64,000 bases of DNA from Streptomyces sp. A1277 (GTDB lineage: Bacteria; Actinomycetota; Actinomycetes; Streptomycetales; Streptomycetaceae). The stretch covers positions 1 through 64,000 of the forward strand of contig NZ_SSBI01000008.1 of assembly GCF_004795015.1 (NCBI RefSeq), given 5' to 3'. Shown in pieces: positions 34,326 to 41,381 of this stretch. The position numbers and the translations under genes were made by a program. The stretch's first letter is position 1. Each line of letters starts with the position of its first letter. A model generated the notes under the pieces. That model had not been told where the DNA came from, searched no databases, and worked only from the letters and a program-made list of their open reading frames with translations.

Positions 34326-34372
34326 GTTCGAGTGCGTACGCACCTTTCGAGTGTGCGCGCACCTTTCGGGTG
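34326..34372 (+). repeat. Three TTCGRGTG repeats at 19-bp spacing
   Basis: GTTCGAGTG (34326), TTTCGAGTG (34345) and TTTCGGGTG (34364) recur with a 19-bp period, close to two helical turns. The last copy is the conserved element of the rodlin 2 promoter. Looks like a multi-copy binding site for an activator. Confidence 0.6.
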
Positions 34373-34417
34373 AAGTGCCACAACCATTCCCGTCACGCCG
34401 AGTTGATCAGTGCGCTC
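34364..34417 (+). promoter_or_regulatory. Rodlin promoter module 2 (sigma-BldN-like)
   Basis: TTTCGGGTGAA, then CACAAC (34379-34384), 16 bases, AGTTGA (34401-34406), continuing TCAGTGCGCTC. Same element spacing as modules 1 and 3. Transcript would lead to rodlin 2 about 50 bases on. Confidence 0.65.
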
Positions 34418-34459
34418 GGCACCGGCGGGCATCACAGAGAAAACCAGAAGGGCAGTTTC

Positions 34460-34870
34460 ATGATCAAGAAGATGATGGCCTCGGCAGCCGTCGCCGCATC
34501 GATCGTCGGCGTCTCCGCCGCCGTCGCCCCGGGGGCCATGGCCATCGGCAACGACCAGGGCACCACGACGGTCAACGGCAACGGCGCCATGCAGTCGTAC
34601 GGCAACTCCGCCACCCACGGTGACTGGAGCCCGCAGTTCGCGCTCATCCAGGGCTCGCTCAACAAGCCCTGCATCGCCCTGCCGGCCAAGGCCAACGTCG
34701 GTTCCCTGCTCGGGGTCGTCCCGGTCACGGTCCAGGACGTCAACGTCCTGTCCTCGCCGCAGAACCAGCAGTGCACCGAGAACTCCACCCAGGCCAAGGG
34801 CGACGAGGCCCTGTCGCACATCCTGGACGACATCCCGATCCTCTCGGGCAACGGTGCCGCCAACGACTGA
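34460..34870 (+). CDS. Rodlin protein (2)
   Basis: A 136-residue rodlin: signal peptide MIKKMMASAAVAASIVGVSAAVAPGAMA, then IGNDQGTTTVNGNGAMQSYGN, LIQGSLNKPCIALPAKANVGSLLGVVPVTVQDVNVLSSPQNQQC and DEALSHILDDIPILSGNGAAND. ATG 34460 with GAAGGG. Differs from rodlin 1 mainly in the signal and in the GDWSPQFA stretch. Confidence 0.93.
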   Translation: MIKKMMASAAVAASIVGVSAAVAPGAMAIGNDQGTTTVNGNGAMQSYGNSATHGDWSPQFALIQGSLNKPCIALPAKANVGSLLGVVPVTVQDVNVLSSPQNQQCTENSTQAKGDEALSHILDDIPILSGNGAAND

Positions 34871-34938
34871 GCGGCTCCTGAACGGGTCCTGACACACGGG
34901 TAGTTCCCGGAGCGCCTCGTCCTTCCTGACGCACCTGT

Positions 34939-34992
34939 GGGGCCGGTGGGCCCGGGCAGCCGCATTGCCGGCCGCCCGGACCCGCCGGCCCC
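34939..34992 (+). terminator. Terminator after rodlin 2
   Basis: A long GC stem of 19 bases per arm with one mismatch (GGGGCCGGTGGGCCCGGGC / GCCCGGACCCGCCGGCCCC). Confidence 0.7.
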
Positions 34993-35108
34993 ATGTGCGT
35001 GTCCGGGGCGGGTGCGCACGCCCGTCCGCTCGCTCGAACGGGCGGCCCGCTGGGCCGGTTGCCGTAGCCGGGGCGGCGGGATTCCGCCGTAACGGGTAGG
35101 GCCTCCTC

Positions 35109-35288
35109 ATGGACCAGTACGACAGTCGGCACCCGGAAAGCGCCACCCCGATCTACGACCGGCTCCTCGCCGAGTGGCAGGCCGCGCGGGCCGACCCGGT
35201 CCCGGCCGAGCCCGCGGCGCCCGGCCCCTGTCGCACGGGCGGGTTCGTGCCCGCGGCGCGGAGCTCGGGCGAGGCCGGCCGGGGCTGA
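35109..35288 (+). CDS. Small conserved-looking protein (TPIYDRLLAEW motif)
   Basis: A 59-residue ORF from ATG 35109: MDQYDSRHPESATPIYDRLLAEWQAARADPVPAEPA... The TPIYDRL(L)xEW segment recurs, as I recall, in small streptomycete proteins of unknown function. Coding bias is right (G/C third positions) and the frame ends cleanly before the rodlin 3 promoter. No signal peptide. Function unknown. Confidence 0.6.
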   Translation: MDQYDSRHPESATPIYDRLLAEWQAARADPVPAEPAAPGPCRTGGFVPAARSSGEAGRG

Positions 35289-35322
35289 CGGCGGCCCGTC
35301 GAACTCATGCGGCATCCAACCC

Positions 35323-35376
35323 ATTCGGGTGGATCAGCGGAACCGAAACCTCCGCACGGTGTTGATCAGTACGTTC
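35323..35376 (+). promoter_or_regulatory. Rodlin promoter module 3 (sigma-BldN-like)
   Basis: ATTCGGGTGGA, then CGGAAC (35338-35343), 16 bases, TGTTGA (35360-35365), continuing TCAGTACGTTC. Element spacing identical to modules 1 and 2. Confidence 0.65.
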
Positions 35377-35404
35377 CAGAACGGAACGCTCCGAAAGGTG
35401 AAGC

Positions 35405-35815
35405 GTGATGAAGAAGATGATGGCCGGCGCGGCAGTAGCCGTGTCCCTGGTCGGCCTGTCGGCCGCCGCGGCCCCCTCGGCCATGGCGATCGGTAACGAC
35501 GGGGGCACGACGTCGGTCAACGGCAACGGCGCCGCCAGCTCGTTCGGCAACAGCGTGACCCGGGGCGACGGCAGCCCGCAGGCCCAGCTCATCCAGGGCT
35601 CGCTGAACAAGCTGTGCGTGGGTGCCCCGGTCAAGGCCAACCTGGGTTCGCTCGTCGGTCTCGTCCCGGTTACGGTCCAGGACGTCAACGTCCTGTCCAA
35701 CCCGCAGAACCAGCAGTGCGCCGAGAACTCCACCCAGGCCAAGGGCGACGAGTCCCTGTCGCACCTGGTGGACGACATCCCGGTCCTCTCCGGGAACGGC
35801 ATCGGCAACAACTGA
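35405..35815 (+). CDS. Rodlin protein (3)
   Basis: A 136-residue rodlin: signal VMKKMMAGAAVAVSLVGLSAAAAPSAMA, then IGNDGGTTSVNGNGAASSFGN, LIQGSLNKLCVGAPVKANLGSLVGLVPVTVQDVNVLSNPQNQQC and DESLSHLVDDIPVLSGNGIGNN. The GTG at 35405 aligns with the first codon of the other two; the ATG at 35408 is an alternative. Cys positions are conserved. Confidence 0.93.
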   Translation: MMKKMMAGAAVAVSLVGLSAAAAPSAMAIGNDGGTTSVNGNGAASSFGNSVTRGDGSPQAQLIQGSLNKLCVGAPVKANLGSLVGLVPVTVQDVNVLSNPQNQQCAENSTQAKGDESLSHLVDDIPVLSGNGIGNN

Positions 35816-35829
35816 TTCCGTGCACCGAC

Positions 35830-35860
35830 GGCGGGCGGTCCGGCCTCCGGGCCGCCCGCC
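35830..35860 (+). terminator. Terminator after rodlin 3
   Basis: GGCGGGCGG / CCGCCCGCC stem continuing inward through CCGG/CCGG, starting 14 bases after the stop. Confidence 0.65.
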
Positions 35861-35905
35861 GTGCGTCGTCCGTCCTGTGCGACGCGTGTGTACGCACGGC
35901 ATGAC

Positions 35906-35940
35906 CGAGGCCCACCACCCTCCGCGGGTGGTGGGCCTCG
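35906..35940. terminator. Bidirectional terminator between rodlin 3 and DUF5949 gene
   Basis: A perfect 15-bp stem CGAGGCCCACCACCC / GGGTGGTGGGCCTCG with a 5-base loop between convergent genes. Confidence 0.85.
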
Positions 35941-35959
35941 CCGTTGAGGGCCGGGGAGG

Positions 35960-36460
35960 TCAGCCGAGGCTTCGGACCGGAAGCACGCAGTGGGCCGAGG
36001 TCGCGATGACCTCGGGGTCACCGGCGAAGGCCCGCAGCTCCGCCTCGCCGATGGGGAGCCCCGGGGCGCCCTGCGGCCACGGGCGGGTGGCGAACATCGC
36101 GTGGACCTCGCCCTGTTCGCGCGCCGCCGCCAGCCACTCGGGCGGCACCGGGTACTGGGCGGTGAAGTGAGGCAGCGTCAGGACGGCCTGGCCGGCCTGG
36201 ACGAGGAGCTTCACGGGGAGCCCCGGCGTCTCGTCGGCGCGCACCGGGGCGCCGCCGACGGTGAGTCCGCTGCGCTGCAACGCGAGGCGCATGGCGTGCT
36301 CGCCGGCCGCCGGGCCGTCCGATCCGTCGCCCAGCGAGTAGGCGAGCAGGAAGGCGGCGTCGCGGCCGCTCTGCTGGTACTCGCCGCTCCAGCCGATCAG
36401 GATGAGGGTGCCCAACTGGGCCTGCGTGAACGTGCCGGTGGCTGTCTGAGGGGAGGTCAT
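35960..36460 (-). CDS. DUF5949 family protein
   Basis: A 166-residue cytoplasmic protein with the blocks I associate with DUF5949: AQLGTLILIGWSGEYQQSGRDAAFLLAYSLGDGSDGP, LPVKLLVQAGQAVLTLPHFTAQYPVPPEWLAAAREQGEVHAMFATRPWPQGAPG and RAFAGDPEVIATSAHCVLPVRSL. Function unknown; restricted to actinomycetes as far as I know. ATG 36460 has GGGGAGG directly upstream. Read towards the rodlins and separated by a terminator. Confidence 0.85.
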   Translation of the reverse strand: MTSPQTATGTFTQAQLGTLILIGWSGEYQQSGRDAAFLLAYSLGDGSDGPAAGEHAMRLALQRSGLTVGGAPVRADETPGLPVKLLVQAGQAVLTLPHFTAQYPVPPEWLAAAREQGEVHAMFATRPWPQGAPGLPIGEAELRAFAGDPEVIATSAHCVLPVRSLG

Positions 36461-36630
36461 GTCCGGCACCCTAACCGTCCGCGACCGGTCGAACTCCATG
36501 CGTATCACCCGATCGGGGGACGACTGGTGGCAAGTCGAGCCGGGCCGAATAATGCGTTGGCCGCCGGAGCACCGGGGGCTATGGTGTGGGACGAGACGGA
36601 CGGCGGACAGGCTGCCGGTGCCGGACACGG

Positions 36631-36726
36631 ATGAGTGCGGAGGTGAGGACATTGGCGACGGTCGTTGTGATGGGCGCTGCCCACGAGCCGAAGTTCCTCG
36701 TTCCCGCCCCCGTGGCCACCGGCTGA
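36631..36726 (+). CDS. Possible 31-aa ORF upstream of rsgA
   Basis: ATG 36631 opens a 31-codon frame ending EPKFLVPAPVATG, 63 bases before the rsgA start. It might be a short upstream peptide, but there is no clear Shine-Dalgarno and no family resemblance that I recognise. Listed only because of its position in an otherwise empty divergent gap. Confidence 0.2.
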   Translation: MSAEVRTLATVVVMGAAHEPKFLVPAPVATG

Positions 36727-36789
36727 CCTCCTTCAGGACTTTCCGCGCCGACGCGCGCACCGCCGGGGCCACCCTGTGAAGGGTTTCCC

Positions 36790-37974
36790 TTGTCTTTCCC
36801 GTCTTCATCCCTTTCCTCCTTCTCTTCCCTCTCCTCCTCTTCCGCCGCCGCGCACCCGCTGGCCGCGTACGGCTGGGACGACGACTGGGCGGCCGAGTTC
36901 GCCCCGTACGCCGCCCAGGGGCTGGTGCCCGGCCGTGTGGTGCGGGTGGACCGGGGCCGGTGCGACATCGCCACTCCGCAGGGCACGGTCTGGGCGGACA
37001 CCGCGTTCGTCGTGCCCCGCGACCCGATGCGGATCATCTGCACCGGCGACTGGGCCGCCGTCGACGCCGACGGCGACCCGCGGTTCGTCCGTACGCTGCT
37101 GCCGCGGCGCACCGCGTTCGTCCGCTCCACCTCGTCCAAGCGCTCCGAGGGCCAGGTGCTCGCCACCAACGTCGACCACATCGCGATCTGCGTCTCGCTG
37201 GCCGTGGAGCTCGACCTGGGCCGGGTCGAGCGCTTCCTCGCCCTGGCCATGTCCAGCGCCGGCGGCGACGCGCTGCTCGGCGACGCCGCCGCTGGGGCCG
37301 GGGAGCGGGCCGCCGAACCGCTCGTCGTCCTCACCAAGGCCGACCTGGTCCCGGACGCGGCCGTCCTCTCCCACCTCGTCCAGGACATCGAACACATCGC
37401 CCCCGGGGTGCAGGTGCTGCCGGTCAGCTCCGCCACCGGCGAGGGCATCGACGTGTTCGCGGCGATCGTCTCCGGCGGTACGAGCGTGCTCCTCGGGGCC
37501 TCCGGCGCGGGCAAGTCCACCCTCGCCAACACGCTGCTCGGCAGGGAGGTGATGGAGGTCCAGGCCGCCCGCGATGTCGACGGCAAGGGCCGGCACACCA
37601 CCACCACCCGCAACCTGCTGGTCCTGCCCTCGGGCGGGGTCCTGATCGACACCCCCGGCCTGCGCGGGGTCGGCCTCTGGGACGCCGGGGTCGGCGTAGA
37701 GCAGGTGTTCTCCGAGATCGAGGACCTGGCCGAGGGCTGCCGGTTCCACGACTGCGTCCACGAGGCGGAGCCCGGCTGCGCGGTGCTGGCCGCGATCGAG
37801 GACGGCACACTGCCCCAGCGTCGCTTCGACAGCTACCGCAAGCTGCTCCGCGAGAACGAGCGCATCGTCGCCAAGACCGACGCCCGCGTCCGGGCCGAGA
37901 TCCGGCGGGACTGGAAGCGCAAGGGCGCCGAGGGCCGGGCCGCGATGGAGGCCAAGCGCGGCCGGATCCGGTAG
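36790..37974 (+). CDS. rsgA: Ribosome small subunit-dependent GTPase A
   Basis: A 394-residue circularly permuted GTPase acting in 30S subunit maturation. An OB-fold (GRVVRVDRGRCDIATPQGTVWADT), G4 LTKADLV, G5 VSSATGEG, G1 GASGAGKSTL, G3 DTPGLRG and the C-terminal zinc knuckle CRFHDCVHEAEPGC are in permuted order as expected. The start is TTG 36790 with GAAGGG seven bases upstream; the first 20 residues are Ser-rich and not conserved. Monocistronic. Confidence 0.94.
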   Translation: MSFPSSSLSSFSSLSSSSAAAHPLAAYGWDDDWAAEFAPYAAQGLVPGRVVRVDRGRCDIATPQGTVWADTAFVVPRDPMRIICTGDWAAVDADGDPRFVRTLLPRRTAFVRSTSSKRSEGQVLATNVDHIAICVSLAVELDLGRVERFLALAMSSAGGDALLGDAAAGAGERAAEPLVVLTKADLVPDAAVLSHLVQDIEHIAPGVQVLPVSSATGEGIDVFAAIVSGGTSVLLGASGAGKSTLANTLLGREVMEVQAARDVDGKGRHTTTTRNLLVLPSGGVLIDTPGLRGVGLWDAGVGVEQVFSEIEDLAEGCRFHDCVHEAEPGCAVLAAIEDGTLPQRRFDSYRKLLRENERIVAKTDARVRAEIRRDWKRKGAEGRAAMEAKRGRIR

Positions 37975-38056
37975 CCGTGCCGTAGCCGCGGCGCCCTGGT
38001 CGACGTCCGAATACCGCGAGTGCGGGTGCCCGAGGGGGCGCACACTGGACGGTGTG

Positions 38057-39490
38057 ATGGACGAAGAGACCAGGTACGAGGCGGTGAGCAGCCGCGACGC
38101 GCGTTTCGACGGCGAGTTCTTCTTCGCCGTCGAAACGACCGGCATCTACTGCCGGCCGAGCTGCCCCGCCGTCACCCCCAAGCGGAAGAACGTCCGCTTC
38201 TACCCGACGGCGGCGGCCGCCCAGACCAACGGTTTCCGGGCGTGCCGCCGCTGCCGCCCGGACGCCGTCCCCGGCTCCGCCGCGTGGAACGTGCGGGCCG
38301 ATGTCGTCGGGCGCGCCATGCGCATGATCGGCGACGGTGTGGTGGACCGGGAAGGCGTCCCCGGTCTCGCCCACCGGCTCGGCTACAGCTCCCGCCAGGT
38401 GCAGCGCCAGCTCAACGCCGAACTGGGCGCGGGGCCCGTCGCCCTGGCCCGCGCGCAGCGCGCGCACACCGCCCGGATCCTGCTCCAGACCACCTTGCTG
38501 CCCGTCACCGAGATCGCCTTCGCGGCCGGTTTCAGCAGCGTGCGCCAGTTCAACGACACCGTCCGGCAGATCTACGCCCGCACCCCGAGCGCCCTGCGCG
38601 CCGAGGCCGGCACCGGGCTCGGCGCGGCGGTCCGGGAGGCCCGCACCACCGGCATCCCGCTCCGCCTCGCCCACCGGGGCCCGTACGCGGCCGGTGACGT
38701 CTTCGACCTGCTCGCCGCCCATACGGTCGCCCGGGTCGAGGAGGTCAGCGGGGAACCGGGCGCCCGCACCCACCGGCGCACGCTGCGCCTCCCGTACGGC
38801 ACCGCCATCGCCGCCGTGGACGAGCGCTCCGCAGGCAACTGGCTGGACGCCCGCCTCCACCTCACCGATCTGCGCGACCTGACCACGGCGGTGCAGCGGC
38901 TGCGCCGCCTCTTCGACCTGGACGCCGACCCGTACGCCGTGGACGAGCTGCTGGCCGCCGATCCGCGGCTCGCCCCGGACGTCGCCGCCCGGCCCGGCGT
39001 GCGCTCGCCGGGGGCGGCGGACGCGGAGGAGTTCGCCGTACGGGCCCTGGTCGGCCACCCGGCCGCCGGAGAACTCGTCGCCGCGTACGGCAAGGCCCTG
39101 GACGTGCCGTGCGGCGGGCTGACCCATGTCTTCCCCGAGCCGGACGTGCTCGCCGACGCGGACGTCGACCCGTCGCTGCGGGCGCTCGCGGCCGCGCTCG
39201 CCGACGGCGGCGTACGGCTCGACGCGGGCGCCGACCGGGACGAGGCCGAACAGGCCCTCCTGCGGCTGCCCGGCATCGGCCCCGCGACCGCCGCGCTGAT
39301 CCGGATGCGCGCCCTGGGCGACCCCGACGTGGACCCGTACGGCACACCCGGCGCGCACCGCTGGCGGCCGTGGCGCTCCTACGGCGTGCGCCGGGCACGG
39401 CGGCGGCAGGACGGTCAGCCCCAGACCACCGCGCCCAGCCACGCCCCCGTCACCAGCAGGCACGCGAAGAGTTCGGCCAGCACCGAGTAA
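38057..39490 (+). CDS. Ada-type methylphosphotriester/AraC regulator fused to AlkA-like glycosylase, C-terminus aberrant
   Basis: A 477-residue three-part protein. Residues ~1-80: Ada zinc/methyl-acceptor domain (GIYCRPSCPA ... GFRACRRCRPD, four Cys). ~85-185: AraC helix-turn-helix. ~195-425: AlkA-type N domain and HhH motif LPGIGPATAALIRMRALGDPDV. After that point the family segment with the catalytic Asp (E. coli DVFLPDDYL...) is missing: DPDV runs straight into a short DPYGTPGAH and RWRPWRSYG, then an Arg-rich run-on. The frame continues 76 bases into the convergent DUF456 gene. The Ada/regulator part looks intact; the glycosylase is probably inactive. GTG 38054 is an alternative start. 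Confidence 0.85.
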   Translation: MDEETRYEAVSSRDARFDGEFFFAVETTGIYCRPSCPAVTPKRKNVRFYPTAAAAQTNGFRACRRCRPDAVPGSAAWNVRADVVGRAMRMIGDGVVDREGVPGLAHRLGYSSRQVQRQLNAELGAGPVALARAQRAHTARILLQTTLLPVTEIAFAAGFSSVRQFNDTVRQIYARTPSALRAEAGTGLGAAVREARTTGIPLRLAHRGPYAAGDVFDLLAAHTVARVEEVSGEPGARTHRRTLRLPYGTAIAAVDERSAGNWLDARLHLTDLRDLTTAVQRLRRLFDLDADPYAVDELLAADPRLAPDVAARPGVRSPGAADAEEFAVRALVGHPAAGELVAAYGKALDVPCGGLTHVFPEPDVLADADVDPSLRALAAALADGGVRLDAGADRDEAEQALLRLPGIGPATAALIRMRALGDPDVDPYGTPGAHRWRPWRSYGVRRARRRQDGQPQTTAPSHAPVTSRHAKSSASTE

Positions 39491-39897
39491 CCGGTCGCCC
39501 GCATCACCGAGCGGACCGACGCCCAGCCCGCCCCCCGGCTGCCGAGGCGCAGCCGCTCCGCCCCGTAGATCACGCCGACGTACCCGATGACCGCGCCGAC
39601 GACCGGGACGACGAAGAAGCCGGTGATCGCGCCGAGCCCGCCCCGCAGCAGCGTCCGGCGCGGCGCCCCCGACTCACGGGGCCGGCGCAGCGGCAGCAAG
39701 GCCTTGAGCGCCTGGTTGAGCAGGAGGAGCGCCGTCGCCCCGATCAGGACGCCCCAGGCGACCGGCGTCCTCTCGGTGAGCGCCCACCACAGGACGGCGG
39801 CCCAGACGATCGCCTGCCCGGGCACACCCGGCGCCAGCACACCGATCAGGCCGAGCAGCATGACCAGACCGACGGCGACGAGCTGCCACACACTCAT
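39415..39897 (-). CDS. DUF456 family membrane protein
   Basis: A 160-residue membrane protein of the DUF456 family: VAVGLVMLLGLIGVLAPGVPGQAIVWAAVLWWAL, GVLIGATALLLL, GLGAITGFFVVPVVGAVIGYVGVIYGAERLRLG and a final hydrophobic segment. Glycine-zipper-like central region. Function unknown. Its 3' end overlaps that of the convergent ada-alkA gene, an unusual arrangement probably caused by damage to the latter. Confidence 0.88.
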   Translation of the reverse strand: MSVWQLVAVGLVMLLGLIGVLAPGVPGQAIVWAAVLWWALTERTPVAWGVLIGATALLLLNQALKALLPLRRPRESGAPRRTLLRGGLGAITGFFVVPVVGAVIGYVGVIYGAERLRLGSRGAGWASVRSVMRATGYSVLAELFACLLVTGAWLGAVVWG

Positions 39898-39979
39898 CTG
39901 ACCAGCCTGCCGGAGAGCGACCGCTCCCGCCCGTTCGCGGAGCCGTACCGGGGGCCGTCGGCGCAGCTCAGAGGCTGTT

Positions 39980-40028
39980 ACGGCGACGAGCGCGCAGCCC
40001 AGACGCCGCGGTCACGGCGACGAGCGCG
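39980..40028. repeat. 15-bp direct repeat at the 3' end of the TrmB-like gene
   Basis: ACGGCGACGAGCGCG occurs at 39980-39994 and 40014-40028, the second copy covering the last codons and stop of the regulator gene. A small local duplication. Confidence 0.7.
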
Positions 40029-41013
40029 TGCGGGGTTCGCGGGCGACCCAGCCCCGCTCGTAGGCGTGCCAGCCGAGCTGGAGGCGGGTCGAGACGCCGG
40101 TCAGCTCCATCAGGCCCTTGACCCGGCGCTGCACGGTCCGCAGCCCCAGGTCCAGCTGTTTGGCCACGCTCGCGTCGGTCAGGCCGGCCAGCAGCAGCGA
40201 CAGGATCTCCAGGTCCGTCGGGTCCGGGCCGCCCGCCTCCGCCAGGACCGCCCCGCTCTCGCCGAGCCGCAACGGCATGGCCTCGCGCCACACCGCCTCG
40301 AACAGCCCCGTCAGCGACTCCAGCAGCCCCGAGCCGTGCACGACCAGCGCCGCGGGCTCCGCGCCCCGGCCGGTCAGCGGCACCATGGCCAGCACCGCGT
40401 CGGCGATCACCAGCTTCGTGGGGACCCGGTCGACGACCCGGCACTGCTCGTCACGGCTGAGCGCCGCCGACAGTTCGAGGATTCCGGATTCCAGGCCCAG
40501 CACCTCGCGCTCGATCACCACCCGGAACGAGACCCCGCGCGTGGCCGCCTGCTCCTCCGACTCGTTGTCCAGACCGCTGACCGCGATCGGCTTGCCCGTG
40601 ACCAGGGCGCACACCTCGCTCGTCGCCCCCAGCTGGAGCTGGTGGAAGCGGTGCGCGACCGCGCTCGCCCCGGTGACCACCTCGACCAGGTCGTGGACGG
40701 CCGGTTCGGCGGCGTCCGCCCGGTACTCCTCGGCCAGCAGCGCCGCCGCGAGCTCCGCCTGCTCCAAGTGGTGGCGCTGCTGGGTGAGCAGCGCGCCCAG
40801 CGCGACCCCGGGCGGCGCCGCGACCCACCGGCCCGTGCGGGCGGAGGACTGGGCGGCCAGGCCGTGCTGCTCCAGCCTGCGCAGCGCCCGTTCCGTGTCC
40901 CGTTCGGGCAGCGCCAGCCGGTGCGAGAGGTCGGACACCTCGGCCGCCCCCAGCGCCACGAGCGCGCGGTAGGCCGACTCCTGCCTCTCGTCGAGACCTA
41001 TGGCTCCCAGCAT
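40012..41013 (-). CDS. TrmB/LuxR-type helix-turn-helix regulator
   Basis: A 333-residue regulator. The N-terminal ~65 residues (LGAIGLDERQESAYRALVALGAAEVSDLSHRLALPERDTERALRRLEQHGLA) form a TrmB-like winged helix; the middle is a ligand-binding or phospholipase-D-like sensory region, and the C-terminal ~60 (DPTDLEILSLLLAGLTDASVAKQLDLGLRTVQRRVKGLMELTGVSTRLQLGWHAYERGW) is a LuxR-type helix-turn-helix. Two DNA-binding motifs at opposite ends characterise a streptomycete-rich family often near secondary metabolism or development genes. No obvious target operon beside it. Confidence 0.87.
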   Translation of the reverse strand: MLGAIGLDERQESAYRALVALGAAEVSDLSHRLALPERDTERALRRLEQHGLAAQSSARTGRWVAAPPGVALGALLTQQRHHLEQAELAAALLAEEYRADAAEPAVHDLVEVVTGASAVAHRFHQLQLGATSEVCALVTGKPIAVSGLDNESEEQAATRGVSFRVVIEREVLGLESGILELSAALSRDEQCRVVDRVPTKLVIADAVLAMVPLTGRGAEPAALVVHGSGLLESLTGLFEAVWREAMPLRLGESGAVLAEAGGPDPTDLEILSLLLAGLTDASVAKQLDLGLRTVQRRVKGLMELTGVSTRLQLGWHAYERGWVAREPRTRSSP

Positions 41014-41381
41014 CCGCGAACCCTCCCCGGGCGCAGTGTTCCCGTGCGATGGCGTGCCTCTCGGCCGGTCGGCCGTGGCGGAAAACGGCCACGGCGCAAA
41101 CCCGCCGTGGACATCATCCCCGTACCGCACGTCACTCTGCCAAGGTGGCGGCACAGTGGCCTCGACAACCCCGGAACGCGTACGTTTGCGCCCGCCTCGG
41201 GCGGTATCGGCGGGGGAGGCCGATACGTCCGTCCGGTCCGGCGCCGCTGCTTGCGCCGGGTGCTGACGCCGGCTCAACCGACCGGTCCGCCGGGCGTCCT
41301 TCCCGTGGGGGGTGGGGTCGCCCGGCGGACCATTTTCCCGATGCCCGTTTTCGCGCGGCCCCCGCGGTGGACAATAAGGGC
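41014..41381. other. Divergent gap with one hairpin
   Basis: 368 bases between the TrmB-like regulator and the PP2C-like gene. No credible ORF. It contains a stem GTATCGGC (41204-41211) / GCCGATAC (41219-41226) with a 7-base loop, which could be a regulator site or mRNA structure. Confidence 0.4.

Noticed and set aside
36631..36726. 31-aa ORF upstream of rsgA as a leader peptide
   Set aside because: No Shine-Dalgarno, no regulatory codons and no family resemblance; kept only as a low-confidence feature.
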